Shown here in pieces: positions 53,604 through 61,275 of a stretch of DNA of 64,000 nucleotides. The position numbers and the translations under genes were made by a program. This DNA comes from Pelomonas baiyunensis (GTDB taxonomy: Bacteria; Pseudomonadota; Gammaproteobacteria; Burkholderiales; Burkholderiaceae_C): NCBI RefSeq assembly GCF_043555935.1, contig NZ_JBIGIB010000003.1, positions 1 through 64,000 of the forward strand, read 5' to 3'. Positions within the stretch are counted from its first letter, which is position 1. Every line of letters begins with the position of its first letter. A model generated the notes under the pieces. It had not been told where the DNA came from, did not search any database, and saw nothing but the letters and a program-made list of their open reading frames with translations.

Positions 53604-53927
53604 TCACCCCCGCCGCACCCGCTCCAACACATCCCGCACCGCCAACTCCGACGCCAGCGACGCCTCCAGCGGTGCGCGCACCAGCCCGGCGTGGCCGTAT
53701 TGCAGGTTCTCGTAGACCTCCGCCGCGGCAGGCAGGTGATCCAGCAGGGTGGGCAGGGCCTCGTGGCCCTGGTGCGTCAGCAGTTCGGCCGAGAGCTTGC
53801 GCACCAGCAGTTGGTACTGGTGCGGGTGGGCGGCGCGGCCCTGGCCTTCCAGGCCTTGCAGCAGCTGCGCCAGGCGGGCCAGAGACAACAGTTCGTGGGG
53901 AACGGTGAGTCGGACAACAGAAGCCAT
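53604..53927 (-). CDS. Conserved hypothetical helical protein
   Basis: This 107-residue protein is predicted to be all-helical: VPHELLSLARLAQLLQGLEGQ, then HQYQLLVRKLSAELLTHQGHEALPTLLDHLPAAAEVYENLQYGHAGL. No signal peptide or Cys is present. Its layout looks like a small cytoplasmic conserved protein of Burkholderiales, without known function. It is divergent from the cupin gene. Confidence 0.65.
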   Translation of the reverse strand: MASVVRLTVPHELLSLARLAQLLQGLEGQGRAAHPHQYQLLVRKLSAELLTHQGHEALPTLLDHLPAAAEVYENLQYGHAGLVRAPLEASLASELAVRDVLERVRRG

Positions 53928-53993
53928 GGCTGGGAGATGATGGCCCGCGCCGGGCTTTCAAGACGGAGCCGGCGCGAACCCGGAGTGCGCGTG

Positions 53994-54374
53994 ATGAAGT
54001 TCCTGCCCGACGAGACCTATGCCCTCTTGAACGCCACCGGCGGCATCCAGCCCCTGCCCGGCGGCGCCGCGTTCTGGGCGCAAGCGCCCGAGACGCTGGA
54101 CGCGCTGGGCCGCGACTGGCTGGTGTCGGAGTTCAGCTGCGAGGCCGACTGGCCCAGCTGGGAAATGCACCCCGAAGGCGAGGAGTTGGTGTACCTGCTG
54201 GAGGGGGAGGTGGAGTTCGTGCTGGACCTGCCCACCGGGCGGACGGTGCAGCACCTGCAGGGACGCGGTGCGGTGGTGGTGCCGCGCGGGGTGTGGCACA
54301 CGGCCCGGGTGCTGCAACCCAGCCGCATGTTCTTCATCACCCGCGGTGTGGGCACGCAGCACCGGCCGGCTTGA
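53994..54374 (+). CDS. Cupin-domain protein
   Basis: This 126-residue single cupin has PSWEMHPEGEELVYLLEGEVEFVL (motif 1, with His and Glu ligands) and VVPRGVWHTARV (motif 2, His). It probably binds a metal. Small cupins like this act as dioxygenases, isomerases or sensors; there is no clue to which. The start at 53994 has GGAG upstream. It precedes the metallo-hydrolase by 99 bases and could share its transcript. Confidence 0.82.
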   Translation: MKFLPDETYALLNATGGIQPLPGGAAFWAQAPETLDALGRDWLVSEFSCEADWPSWEMHPEGEELVYLLEGEVEFVLDLPTGRTVQHLQGRGAVVVPRGVWHTARVLQPSRMFFITRGVGTQHRPA

Positions 54375-54473
54375 GCCCCCCGGGCCCGGCCGCACCTGCC
54401 CCTCGGCTGCCGGCCTTGAAAGCGCCCGGCACGGCGCCATCTGAGTCCGTTCCGCATCTGCTTCGGCCCTCCG

Positions 54474-55628
54474 ATGAAATCTCTTGGCAAACGCGCCACC
54501 GGCCTCCGTCTTGAACGCATGCGGGCCTCGCCGCGCTACCGGGTGACGGACCAGGGCGAGGGCTTCTACAACGTCCACCCGGTGGACCCGACGCTGCGCG
54601 ACCGCACCGAGCGGCCGTCGCTGAGCGAGTTCCTGTGCTCGGAAGGCCGGCGCACGCCGGGCGGCCCGCTGCCCGCGCACAACCCGCTGGACGCGTGGCT
54701 CAAGCCCAGCAGCAGCGGTCTGCGCACCACGTGGCTGGGGCACTCCACGGTGCTGATCGAGATCGACGGCCTGAGGGTGCTGACCGACCCGGTGTGGGCC
54801 AAGCGGGCCTCGCCCTCGCAGCTGGCCGGGCCGAAGCGCTTCCAGCCGGTGCCGCTGGCGCTGAAGGGGCTGCCGCCGCTGGACGCGGTGGTCATCTCGC
54901 ACGACCACTACGACCACCTCGACATCGCCACCGTGCGCGAGCTGACCGCGCTGCAGAACGTGCCCTTCATCACCTCGCTGGGCGTGGGCGCGCACCTGCA
55001 GGCTTGGGGCGTGCCGCCGGAACGCATCGTGGAGCTGGACTGGTGGGAGCACTGGCAGCACCCGGCGGCGGAGCTGCGCATCCACGCCACGCCGTCACAG
55101 CACTTCTCGGGCCGCTCGTTGACCGACCGCAACGCCACGCTGTGGTCGTCTCTCGTCATCGAGACGCCCCGGCACCGCGTGTTTTTCAGCGGCGACACCG
55201 GGCTGACGAGCGAGTACGCCGCCATCCGCGAGCGCTTTGGCCGCTTTGATGTGGTGATGCTGGAGGTGGGCGCGTTTCACCCCTCGTGGGGCGACATTCA
55301 CCTGGGCCCCGAGAACGCGCTGAAGGCGCTGGACCACCTGGGCGGGGGCACGCTGCTGCCGGTGCACTGGGGCACGTTCAGCCTGGCGCTGCACGACTGG
55401 GACCAGCCGGTGGAAACGCTGCTGCAATTGGCCCCGCAGCACAACGCCCAGCTGCTGATGCCGCGCCTGGGCGAAGCCGTGGAGCCCGCGCACGGCACGC
55501 CGGTGACGCCCTGGTGGCGCGCCGCGGACGAAGCCCCGTCCAAGCGCCGCCGCACGGCGGCGCCAAAACCGCACGAAGCGCCCAAAGACGGCACGGCACC
55601 TCAGGCCATGCCCTGGCCGTTGGACTGA
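54474..55628 (+). CDS. MBL-fold metal-dependent hydrolase (UlaG/NAPE-PLD-like)
   Basis: This is a 384-residue metallo-beta-lactamase-fold enzyme. The metal motif is HDHYDHLD at about residue 142, after LGHSTVLIEIDGLRVLTDPVW, the hallmark of the UlaG/N-acyl-phosphatidylethanolamine phospholipase D group. Further ligands are likely in FFSGDTGL and LLPVHWGTFSL. A basic C-terminal tail (SKRRRTAAPKPHEAPK) is not part of the family. No signal peptide is seen. A lipid phosphodiesterase or lactonase role is possible. Confidence 0.84.
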   Translation: MKSLGKRATGLRLERMRASPRYRVTDQGEGFYNVHPVDPTLRDRTERPSLSEFLCSEGRRTPGGPLPAHNPLDAWLKPSSSGLRTTWLGHSTVLIEIDGLRVLTDPVWAKRASPSQLAGPKRFQPVPLALKGLPPLDAVVISHDHYDHLDIATVRELTALQNVPFITSLGVGAHLQAWGVPPERIVELDWWEHWQHPAAELRIHATPSQHFSGRSLTDRNATLWSSLVIETPRHRVFFSGDTGLTSEYAAIRERFGRFDVVMLEVGAFHPSWGDIHLGPENALKALDHLGGGTLLPVHWGTFSLALHDWDQPVETLLQLAPQHNAQLLMPRLGEAVEPAHGTPVTPWWRAADEAPSKRRRTAAPKPHEAPKDGTAPQAMPWPLD

Positions 55629-55654
55629 GTCAGCGCAGCAACCCTCGCGCAGCC

Positions 55655-56797
55655 CTAGCGCAACCACAGCGCGTGCTGCGTGGCGGTGTGCAGGTCGCGC
55701 CAATGGCGGTTGAGGGCGGTGCGCGGGTCGGCCGCGTGCAGGCCGCACGCGGGGTACACACCGTCCACCGCCTCGCGCGCGGCGCGGGCCAGCGCGTGAG
55801 ACAGCGCCTCCAGCCGCTGGGCGTCTTCCGCCGCCACCGGGTGGCCGGCAGCGGCCTGCTGCCAGGCGGCGTCCAGCGCGGCGTAGAAGGCGTCGCGCGC
55901 GGCCTGCAGGCCGGCCACCGCCTGGGCCCAGGCGGCCTCCCAAACGCCAGGCACCCCGGGCGCGCCTGCGGCGTTGCGCTGCTGCAGGCGCCGCTGCACC
56001 ACAGGCTCGGCCTCGGCCAGGAAGGCCCGCGCCATGCCCAGCACATTGGCCGCCAGCGTGACGGCCGCGAACGCCCCGAACGGAAAGCGCCACAGCGGCC
56101 CCGGGGCGGTGGCGGCGCCCACGGCGATGTCGAACGCGTGCTCGGCGGGCACGGTGGCGCCGGCCAGCGAGAACGCGTCGGACCGGCTGGCGCGCAGGCC
56201 CATGCACTGCCAGGTGTCGTGCACCTGCACCGCAGCGGCCGGCACCACAAAGGCCCGCACGCGCGGCTCGCAGCCCTCGGGCAACACGGCGTTGAAGGTG
56301 AAGTGCGTGGCCCACGGCGCACCGGTGGCGTGGCCCCAGTGGCCTTGCAGGCGCCAGACATTGCCTTCACCGTTGCGGTCGCCATCGGCCTCACCCAGCG
56401 GCTGGGCCGTGCCCGTGGCGGCCCCGCTGCCGCCCAGGCACACACCGGGCGTGGCCAGCACGCGCTGCGCCAAGGCCTCGGGCCAGAAGCCGGCAAACCA
56501 GGCGGCGCCGGCACACAGCGTGAGCATCCAGCCGGCGCTGCCGTCGGCCTGCGCCACGGCTTCTTCCAGCCGCACCACGTCGGGCAGCGGCCACTCACCG
56601 CCGCCCACGGCCGCAGGCGCCAGCAGGGTGAGCCAGCGCTGGGTGTGGAACAGCGCCAGCACCTCGGGGTGCAAGCGGCCGGCCGCATCGGCGGCCGCGG
56701 CGTGGCGGCTCAGCAGGCCCAGGTCCACCCCGGCCAGGCGGCGGGCGTGGAAGTCGGCGTCTGCAGCGGTGAGGGCTGCGGTGAAGGCGGCGCTCAT
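55655..56797 (-). CDS. Acyl-CoA-dehydrogenase-fold flavoprotein at the end of the ars operon
   Basis: This 380-residue protein has the acyl-CoA dehydrogenase/flavin monooxygenase (HpaH-like) fold: LLAPAAVGGGEWPLPDVVRLEEAVAQADGSAGWML at the front, VWRLQGHWGHATGAPWATHFTFNAVL in the FAD-binding barrel, and a helical C-terminal domain with AREAVDGVYPACGLHAADPRTALNRHWRDLHTATQHALW. That ending resembles two-component FMNH2-dependent monooxygenases more than true dehydrogenases. It overlaps glutaredoxin-type arsC by 4 bases, so it is translated with the ars genes. Its role there is unknown. Confidence 0.75.
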   Translation of the reverse strand: MSAAFTAALTAADADFHARRLAGVDLGLLSRHAAAADAAGRLHPEVLALFHTQRWLTLLAPAAVGGGEWPLPDVVRLEEAVAQADGSAGWMLTLCAGAAWFAGFWPEALAQRVLATPGVCLGGSGAATGTAQPLGEADGDRNGEGNVWRLQGHWGHATGAPWATHFTFNAVLPEGCEPRVRAFVVPAAAVQVHDTWQCMGLRASRSDAFSLAGATVPAEHAFDIAVGAATAPGPLWRFPFGAFAAVTLAANVLGMARAFLAEAEPVVQRRLQQRNAAGAPGVPGVWEAAWAQAVAGLQAARDAFYAALDAAWQQAAAGHPVAAEDAQRLEALSHALARAAREAVDGVYPACGLHAADPRTALNRHWRDLHTATQHALWLR

Positions 56798-57219
56798 GCC
56801 CCGCGGCGGCGGCCGTGGTCCAGCACGGTCTCGCCGTCGCTTTTGGTGAAGGGCGGCAGCGGGCCCACGGGCAGCAGCTCCAGCACCGCCTCGCTGGGCC
56901 GGCACAGCGCGGTGCCCAGCGGTGTGACGACGATGGGGCGATTCAGCAGCACGGGGTGGCGCTCGATCGCGTCCAGCAGCGCGTCGTCGCTGAGGGCCGG
57001 GTCGGCCAGGCCCAGCTCGGTGAACGCGGCTTCCTTCTCGCGCAGCAGGGCGCGCAGCGGCACGCCGGCGGCACGCGCCAGCGCGGCGATGGCGTCGCGC
57101 TGCGGCGGGTGGGTCAGGTACTCGACGACGGTGGGCTCCAGGCCCGCATGGCGGATGAGCGCCAGCACGTTGCGCGAAGTGCCGCAGCGTGGGTTGTGAA
57201 AGATCGTGATCTCAGGCAT
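56794..57219 (-). CDS. arsC: Arsenate reductase, glutaredoxin type
   Basis: This 141-residue Spx/ArsC-fold enzyme reduces arsenate to arsenite with glutathione and glutaredoxin. Catalytic Cys12 lies in HNPRCGTSRN, and LLREKEAAFTELGL and HPVLLNRPIVVTPLGTALCRP (with the conserved Arg) are typical. The start at 57219 overlaps the aquaglyceroporin by 8 bases. It is the second, unrelated arsenate reductase in the operon. Confidence 0.92.
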   Translation of the reverse strand: MPEITIFHNPRCGTSRNVLALIRHAGLEPTVVEYLTHPPQRDAIAALARAAGVPLRALLREKEAAFTELGLADPALSDDALLDAIERHPVLLNRPIVVTPLGTALCRPSEAVLELLPVGPLPPFTKSDGETVLDHGRRRGA

Positions 57220-57892
57220 CGCGCGAGTCTGCCGCATGCGTGGCAAGAGCACCCAGGGCGTGGTGCAGGCCCAGGCCCAGCGCGGCGCCCACCAGCTGCG
57301 CCGCAATGAAGCCAGGCACGCTGGCCGGGGCGATGCCGGCGAAGGTGTCGCTCACCATGCGGCCCACCGCCGCGGCCGGGTTGGCGAACGAGGTGGACGC
57401 GGTGAACCAGTAGGCCGCGCCGATGTAGGCCGCCACCAACGAGGCCGCCCGCCCGGCAGGCGCCCGCAGGATGACCAGCAACAACCCCGCCGTGGCCACC
57501 GCTTCGGCCAGCCACACACCGGGGCCGCTGCGCACATGCTGAGACCACTGCAGCAGCGGCAGCTCGAACATGCCGTGCGCCAGCCAGGCGCCGGCCACGG
57601 CACCCGCCAGCTGCGCCGCCACGTAGGGCAGCAGCGCCGCGCGCGGCAGGTCGCCCCGCCAGGCCATGACGGCGCTGACCGCCGGGTTGAAGTGCGCCCC
57701 GCTGACGGGGCCGAACACCTCGATCAACACGTACAGCCCGCCGACCGTGGCGGCCGTGTTGGCCAGCAAGGCCACGGCCACGTTGCCGCCGGCCAGGCGC
57801 TCGGCCATGACGCCGGAGCCGATGACGATGGCCAGCAGCAGCGCCGTGCCCAGCGCCTCGGCCAGCAGCCGGTGGGGGAGACGAACCTGCAT
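57212..57892 (-). CDS. aqpS: Aquaglyceroporin, probable arsenite channel (AqpS-like)
   Basis: This is a 226-residue MIP-family channel with six membrane spans and both pore motifs: HFNPAVSA (Asn69) and FANPAAAVGR (Asn171). In ars operons such channels let arsenite leave down its gradient after intracellular arsenate reduction, replacing an active pump, as shown for Sinorhizobium AqpS. Here it lies between the two arsenate reductase genes and the operon lacks ArsB and Acr3. The start at 57892 was chosen from family length. Confidence 0.85.
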   Translation of the reverse strand: MQVRLPHRLLAEALGTALLLAIVIGSGVMAERLAGGNVAVALLANTAATVGGLYVLIEVFGPVSGAHFNPAVSAVMAWRGDLPRAALLPYVAAQLAGAVAGAWLAHGMFELPLLQWSQHVRSGPGVWLAEAVATAGLLLVILRAPAGRAASLVAAYIGAAYWFTASTSFANPAAAVGRMVSDTFAGIAPASVPGFIAAQLVGAALGLGLHHALGALATHAADSRDA

Positions 57893-57905
57893 CACCGCTG
57901 CACCC

Positions 57906-58421
57906 TCACCGCGCCGCAATCTCGGCCGCGGCCTGCTGCAGTTGCGCGCGGTTCAGCGTGCCCAGCGGCAGCTGCAACAGCTGCAGCATGCGGTAGCCCA
58001 GGGCCTGGCGCGTGAGCTCGAACGCGCGGCGCTTGCCTTCATCGCCGCCCTCGGCGTTGGAGGGGTCGGGGTAGCCCCAGTGCACCTTGGCAGGCGGCGC
58101 ACCGCCGTCGGCCGCGCCGCCAAAGAACACGGGGCAGGTCTCGGCTGCGGCGCTGTCGCACACCGTGATCACCAGGCTCAGCGGCACCGACGCGGGCGAG
58201 GTGAACTCGTCCCAGCTCTTGCTGCGCACGCCGGTGGTGTCCACGCCTGCGTTCTGCAGCGCCTCCAGCGCGAAGGGGTTGATGCGGCCGCTGGGCGCGC
58301 TGCCGGCGCTGTGGGCGCGCACGTCCAGCCCCAGGCGCTGGGCCCAGTGGTTGAGCATGCCCTCGGCCAGCACGCTGCGGGCCGAGTTGTGGGTGCACAG
58401 GATGAGGACGTGGGTGGTCAT
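57906..58421 (-). CDS. arsC: Arsenate reductase, thioredoxin-coupled (LMW-PTPase fold)
   Basis: This 171-residue enzyme has the phosphatase-type active site CTHNSAR (Cys9, Arg15). Two further Cys in ITVCDSAAAETCPVFFG match the resolving pair of the thioredoxin-dependent ArsC family. The end is longer than usual (about 30 residues beyond ALGYRMLQLLQLP). It lies 3 bases downstream of the arsI-like gene and 13 bases upstream of the channel gene. Confidence 0.9.
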   Translation of the reverse strand: MTTHVLILCTHNSARSVLAEGMLNHWAQRLGLDVRAHSAGSAPSGRINPFALEALQNAGVDTTGVRSKSWDEFTSPASVPLSLVITVCDSAAAETCPVFFGGAADGGAPPAKVHWGYPDPSNAEGGDEGKRRAFELTRQALGYRMLQLLQLPLGTLNRAQLQQAAAEIAAR

Positions 58422-58424
58422 GGC

Positions 58425-58901
58425 TCAGCAGCAGGAGGTGTTGGACTTGACGGGAATGCCCAGCGGCTTGCCGCGCGAGGGCGTGGGGCAGCAGGCCGAG
58501 GCGGCTTGCGGAGCAGCGGCTTGGCTTGCGCTGAAGGTGGGAATGTCGGCCAGCGTCTGGAAATGCTCCCAGGCAATGCCTTGCGGGTCGGTCACCCAGT
58601 GCTTGTCGCTTTGCGCGTAGCAGCAGGTGGTGGCACCTTCGTCCAGCACCGGGGCGTCGGCCGCCTGCGCGCGCGCTTTGAGTTCGGCCAGTTCCTCGGG
58701 CGTGTCGGCCTGGATGCCGAGGTGGTCCACCCCCGGCTTGCCGCCGCGGGTGGAGATGGCGAAGTTGATGCGGGGGTCGTCCAACATCCACTTGGCGTAG
58801 TCGGCCTCGAGGCGCGTGGGCGCGGCGCCGAACAGCTTTTCGTAGAAGGCCACGCTGGCCTTCAGGTCCTCGACATGGGCATGCACGTGAAAGCGCTTCA
58901 T
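58425..58901 (-). CDS. arsI: ArsI/CadI-family VOC protein, probable C-As lyase
   Basis: This is a 158-residue VOC-fold protein: KRFHVHAHVEDLKASVAFYEKLFGAAPTRLEADYAKWMLDDPRINFAIS, then GVDHLGIQADTPEEL and EGATTCCYAQSDKHWVTDPQGIAWEHF. The vicinal Cys pair in TTCCYAQ is where ArsI binds trivalent organoarsenicals before cleaving the C-As bond. The C-terminal tail adds ACCPTP and a final CC. CadI-like cadmium-induced proteins share the fold, so activity needs proof. The start at 58901 follows the family. Confidence 0.85.
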   Translation of the reverse strand: MKRFHVHAHVEDLKASVAFYEKLFGAAPTRLEADYAKWMLDDPRINFAISTRGGKPGVDHLGIQADTPEELAELKARAQAADAPVLDEGATTCCYAQSDKHWVTDPQGIAWEHFQTLADIPTFSASQAAAPQAASACCPTPSRGKPLGIPVKSNTSCC

Positions 58902-58930
58902 CTCAGACTCCTTGGGGAAGTGAAACGGGT

Positions 58931-59248
58931 TCAGCAACAGGACTTCGGGGGCGCGGTGCAGCTGGCGCCCTGGCAGCAGTTCTCGGTCAGGTAGCCCAGC
59001 AGCGCGTCCATGCGCTCGTAGGCCGCGCGGTAGATGAGGTTGCGGCTGGCGCGCTCTTGCGTCACCAGCCCGGCCTGCACCAGCTCCTTGAGGTGGAAGG
59101 ACAGCGTGTTGGCCGGCATGCCAAGGCCCTCGGCCATGGTGCCGGGCGTGAGCCCCGCCTGGCCCGTGACCACCAGCGCGCGGAACACTTTCAGGCGCAC
59201 CGGCTGGGCCAGCGCGGCCAGGGCTTTCACGACGTCTTGTTCATCCAT
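58931..59248 (-). CDS. arsR: ArsR-type arsenic-responsive repressor
   Basis: This 105-residue winged-helix repressor has LAQPVRLKVFRALVVTGQAGLTPGTMAEGLGMPANTLSFHLKELVQAGLVTQERASRN. The As(III) site is not in the DNA-binding helix (no CVCDL) but in the tail NCCQGASC...SCC (Cys91, 92, 97, 104, 105), as in the C-terminal-site ArsR of Acidithiobacillus. The tail releases DNA on arsenite binding. It heads the operon and probably represses it through the palindrome at 59257-59271. Confidence 0.92.
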   Translation of the reverse strand: MDEQDVVKALAALAQPVRLKVFRALVVTGQAGLTPGTMAEGLGMPANTLSFHLKELVQAGLVTQERASRNLIYRAAYERMDALLGYLTENCCQGASCTAPPKSCC

Positions 59249-59254
59249 ACTTCC

Positions 59255-59282
59255 AGAATACTCGAAGTATTGAAGAAAGCAA
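59255..59282 (-). promoter_or_regulatory. ars promoter with overlapping ArsR operator
   Basis: The minus strand reads TTGCTT (59277-59282), a 16-base spacer and TATTCT (59255-59260). A perfect inverted repeat AATACT-CGA-AGTATT (59257-59271) overlaps the -10 box. The TSS would fall at or within a few bases of the arsR ATG at 59248, so the message is nearly leaderless. Confidence 0.72.
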
Positions 59283-59335
59283 AGGACAACATGAGAGGCG
59301 ACATGACGGCCGGCATAAAGGCCGCCCGGTGAACG

Positions 59336-61153
59336 TCAACGCCGCTGGGTGGCAATCCAGGCGTCGATGCGCCGCTCCAGCACGGCCAGCGGCAACGAGC
59401 CCTCGCCCAGCACCTGGTCATGAAAGGCCGCCAGGTTGAACTTCGCGCCCAGTTGCTGCTCGGCCCGGCGGCGCAGTTCCTGGATCTTGAGCGCGCCCAC
59501 CTTGTAGCCCAGCGCCTGGCCGGGCCAGGCGAGGTAGCGGTCGATCTGGTTGGCGGCCTGGGCCGCGCCCGCCCCGGTCACGTCGCGCCAGTACGCCATG
59601 GCGCGCTCGCGGCTCCAGCCCTGGGCGTGCAGGCCGGTGTCCACCACCAGGCGCCCGGCGCGGCTGATCTCGGCGCGCAGCTGGCCCACGTACACGACCG
59701 GGTCGGTGTACAGCCCCAGCTCGTGGCCCAGCGTCTCGGCGTACAGCGCCCAGCCCTCGCCGTAGGCATTGATCCAGGTGCGGCGGCGGAACTCGGGCAG
59801 CGGCATCTCCAGCTGCAGGGCGGTGTGGAAGTGGTGCCCGGGCTGGCCCTCGTGCAGGAACAGCGCGCCCATGCCCACCACGCTGTAGGCGGTGGGGTCC
59901 GGGATCACGGCCCAGAACACGCCGGCAGGGCGGCCGTCGTCCTCGCTCAGGCCGTAATGGTCAGACGCCGTCGCGCGGGTGAATTCCGGCTCGGCGCGGA
60001 TGTCCAGCGGCCGGGTGGGCCGTTTGCCGAACAGACGCGGCAGTTGGGGCGTGACGCGGGCGTCGATGGCGCGGTAGGCGTCCAGCACCTCGGCCTCGGT
60101 CTTGAAGGGGCGAAACCGCGGGTCGGTGCGCGTCCAGGCCAGCAGGCCGCCGTCGCGCAGCGGGTCGCCCGTGAAGCCCAGCTGCGGCGCCACGCGGGTG
60201 ATCTCGGCCTGGATGCGGGCCACCTCGCGCAGGCCCAGCTGGTGCACCTGGGCGGGGGTGAGGGCGGTGGTGGTCTGGTCCCGCACCAGCTGGCGGTACC
60301 AGGCCGCCCCCTGCGGCAGGCTGCCCCAGCCCACGCCGGGGCGGCGCGCGGCGGCGGCCAGGTACTCGCCCTGCAGCAGGGCGTGCAGGGCTTGCAGCGC
60401 TGGCACGCTGCGCTCGGCCACCTCGGTGCGGTAGGCCGCGGCAAGGCGCGCCGCATCCGCCACGGGCAGGCCGGCCGGCGGGGTGTCCAGCGCGCGGGCG
60501 GCTGCCGCCAGCGGGTTGCGGGCCAGGTCCGGCTGGGCCAGGTCGGCCAGCAAGGGTAGCAGCGCGCGCACCACCGGCTCGGACTGCACCACGCCCCGGC
60601 GCATGCCCTCGCGCAGGTTGGCTTGCGCCTGGGCGCACCACGCGGGCAGCCCGGCCAGCCGCTTCAAGAAGGCCTCGTGCTGCGCCACAGTGCGCAGCGG
60701 CTGCTCGCCCTGGCCCGACGCCCACACGGCCAGCTGCACCGGCACCGCGCTCATGTGCTCCAGCGGCAGCAAATGCTCGGGAAACGGCGCCAGCGCGAGG
60801 CGGTCTTGCAGGCTGCGCACCAGCAGTTCGCGGGTGAGGCGGTCGGCCGGCGACAGGGCCGCCACCGGCACGCCGGCCAGCTCCTTCAGGTAGCCCCGCC
60901 AGGCCGCAAACCGCCGCGCCCGCTCGGCCGGCGCGTGGCTCAGGGGCAACTGGTCGTCAAAGCGGTGGTCGCCCACGCCGGTGGCGGAGAGCGGGTCGAA
61001 CCGGGCCTGGTCGTCGTAAGCGCGGGTGGCAATGTCGGCCAGCCGCTGGGCCGGTGTGGCGGGGGCCGCCGCTGTGGGCAGGCTCAGCGCGGCGGTCAAC
61101 AGCAGGGCGGGCAGGCGCAGGCGATGGAGCAGGCGGTGGGGCAGGGTCGGCAC
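59336..61153 (-). CDS. DUF885 family exported protein
   Basis: This 605-residue protein has a signal peptide (residues 5-30, cleaved near TAAAPATP) and the DUF885 body. The zinc-peptidase-like motif HEGQPGHHFH near residue 435, followed by INAYGEGWALYAETLG with a Glu ligand, gives a gluzincin-like site. Family members are often annotated as lipoprotein or peptidase without proof. The GTG at 61153 was chosen because a signal peptide follows at once; an in-frame ATG lies 27 codons upstream (61234). Confidence 0.82.
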   Translation of the reverse strand: MPTLPHRLLHRLRLPALLLTAALSLPTAAAPATPAQRLADIATRAYDDQARFDPLSATGVGDHRFDDQLPLSHAPAERARRFAAWRGYLKELAGVPVAALSPADRLTRELLVRSLQDRLALAPFPEHLLPLEHMSAVPVQLAVWASGQGEQPLRTVAQHEAFLKRLAGLPAWCAQAQANLREGMRRGVVQSEPVVRALLPLLADLAQPDLARNPLAAAARALDTPPAGLPVADAARLAAAYRTEVAERSVPALQALHALLQGEYLAAAARRPGVGWGSLPQGAAWYRQLVRDQTTTALTPAQVHQLGLREVARIQAEITRVAPQLGFTGDPLRDGGLLAWTRTDPRFRPFKTEAEVLDAYRAIDARVTPQLPRLFGKRPTRPLDIRAEPEFTRATASDHYGLSEDDGRPAGVFWAVIPDPTAYSVVGMGALFLHEGQPGHHFHTALQLEMPLPEFRRRTWINAYGEGWALYAETLGHELGLYTDPVVYVGQLRAEISRAGRLVVDTGLHAQGWSRERAMAYWRDVTGAGAAQAANQIDRYLAWPGQALGYKVGALKIQELRRRAEQQLGAKFNLAAFHDQVLGEGSLPLAVLERRIDAWIATQRR

Positions 61154-61275
61154 GGCGGATGAGGGATCGAAGTGGGGCGCGAGCGCCGATTGTGCGCACC
61201 TCGACGCCGCAGAGAATGACCGCCAAACAACCACGCGCCACCTTGCCGGGTGGCCCAGCCGAGGGAGAAGCCCGC

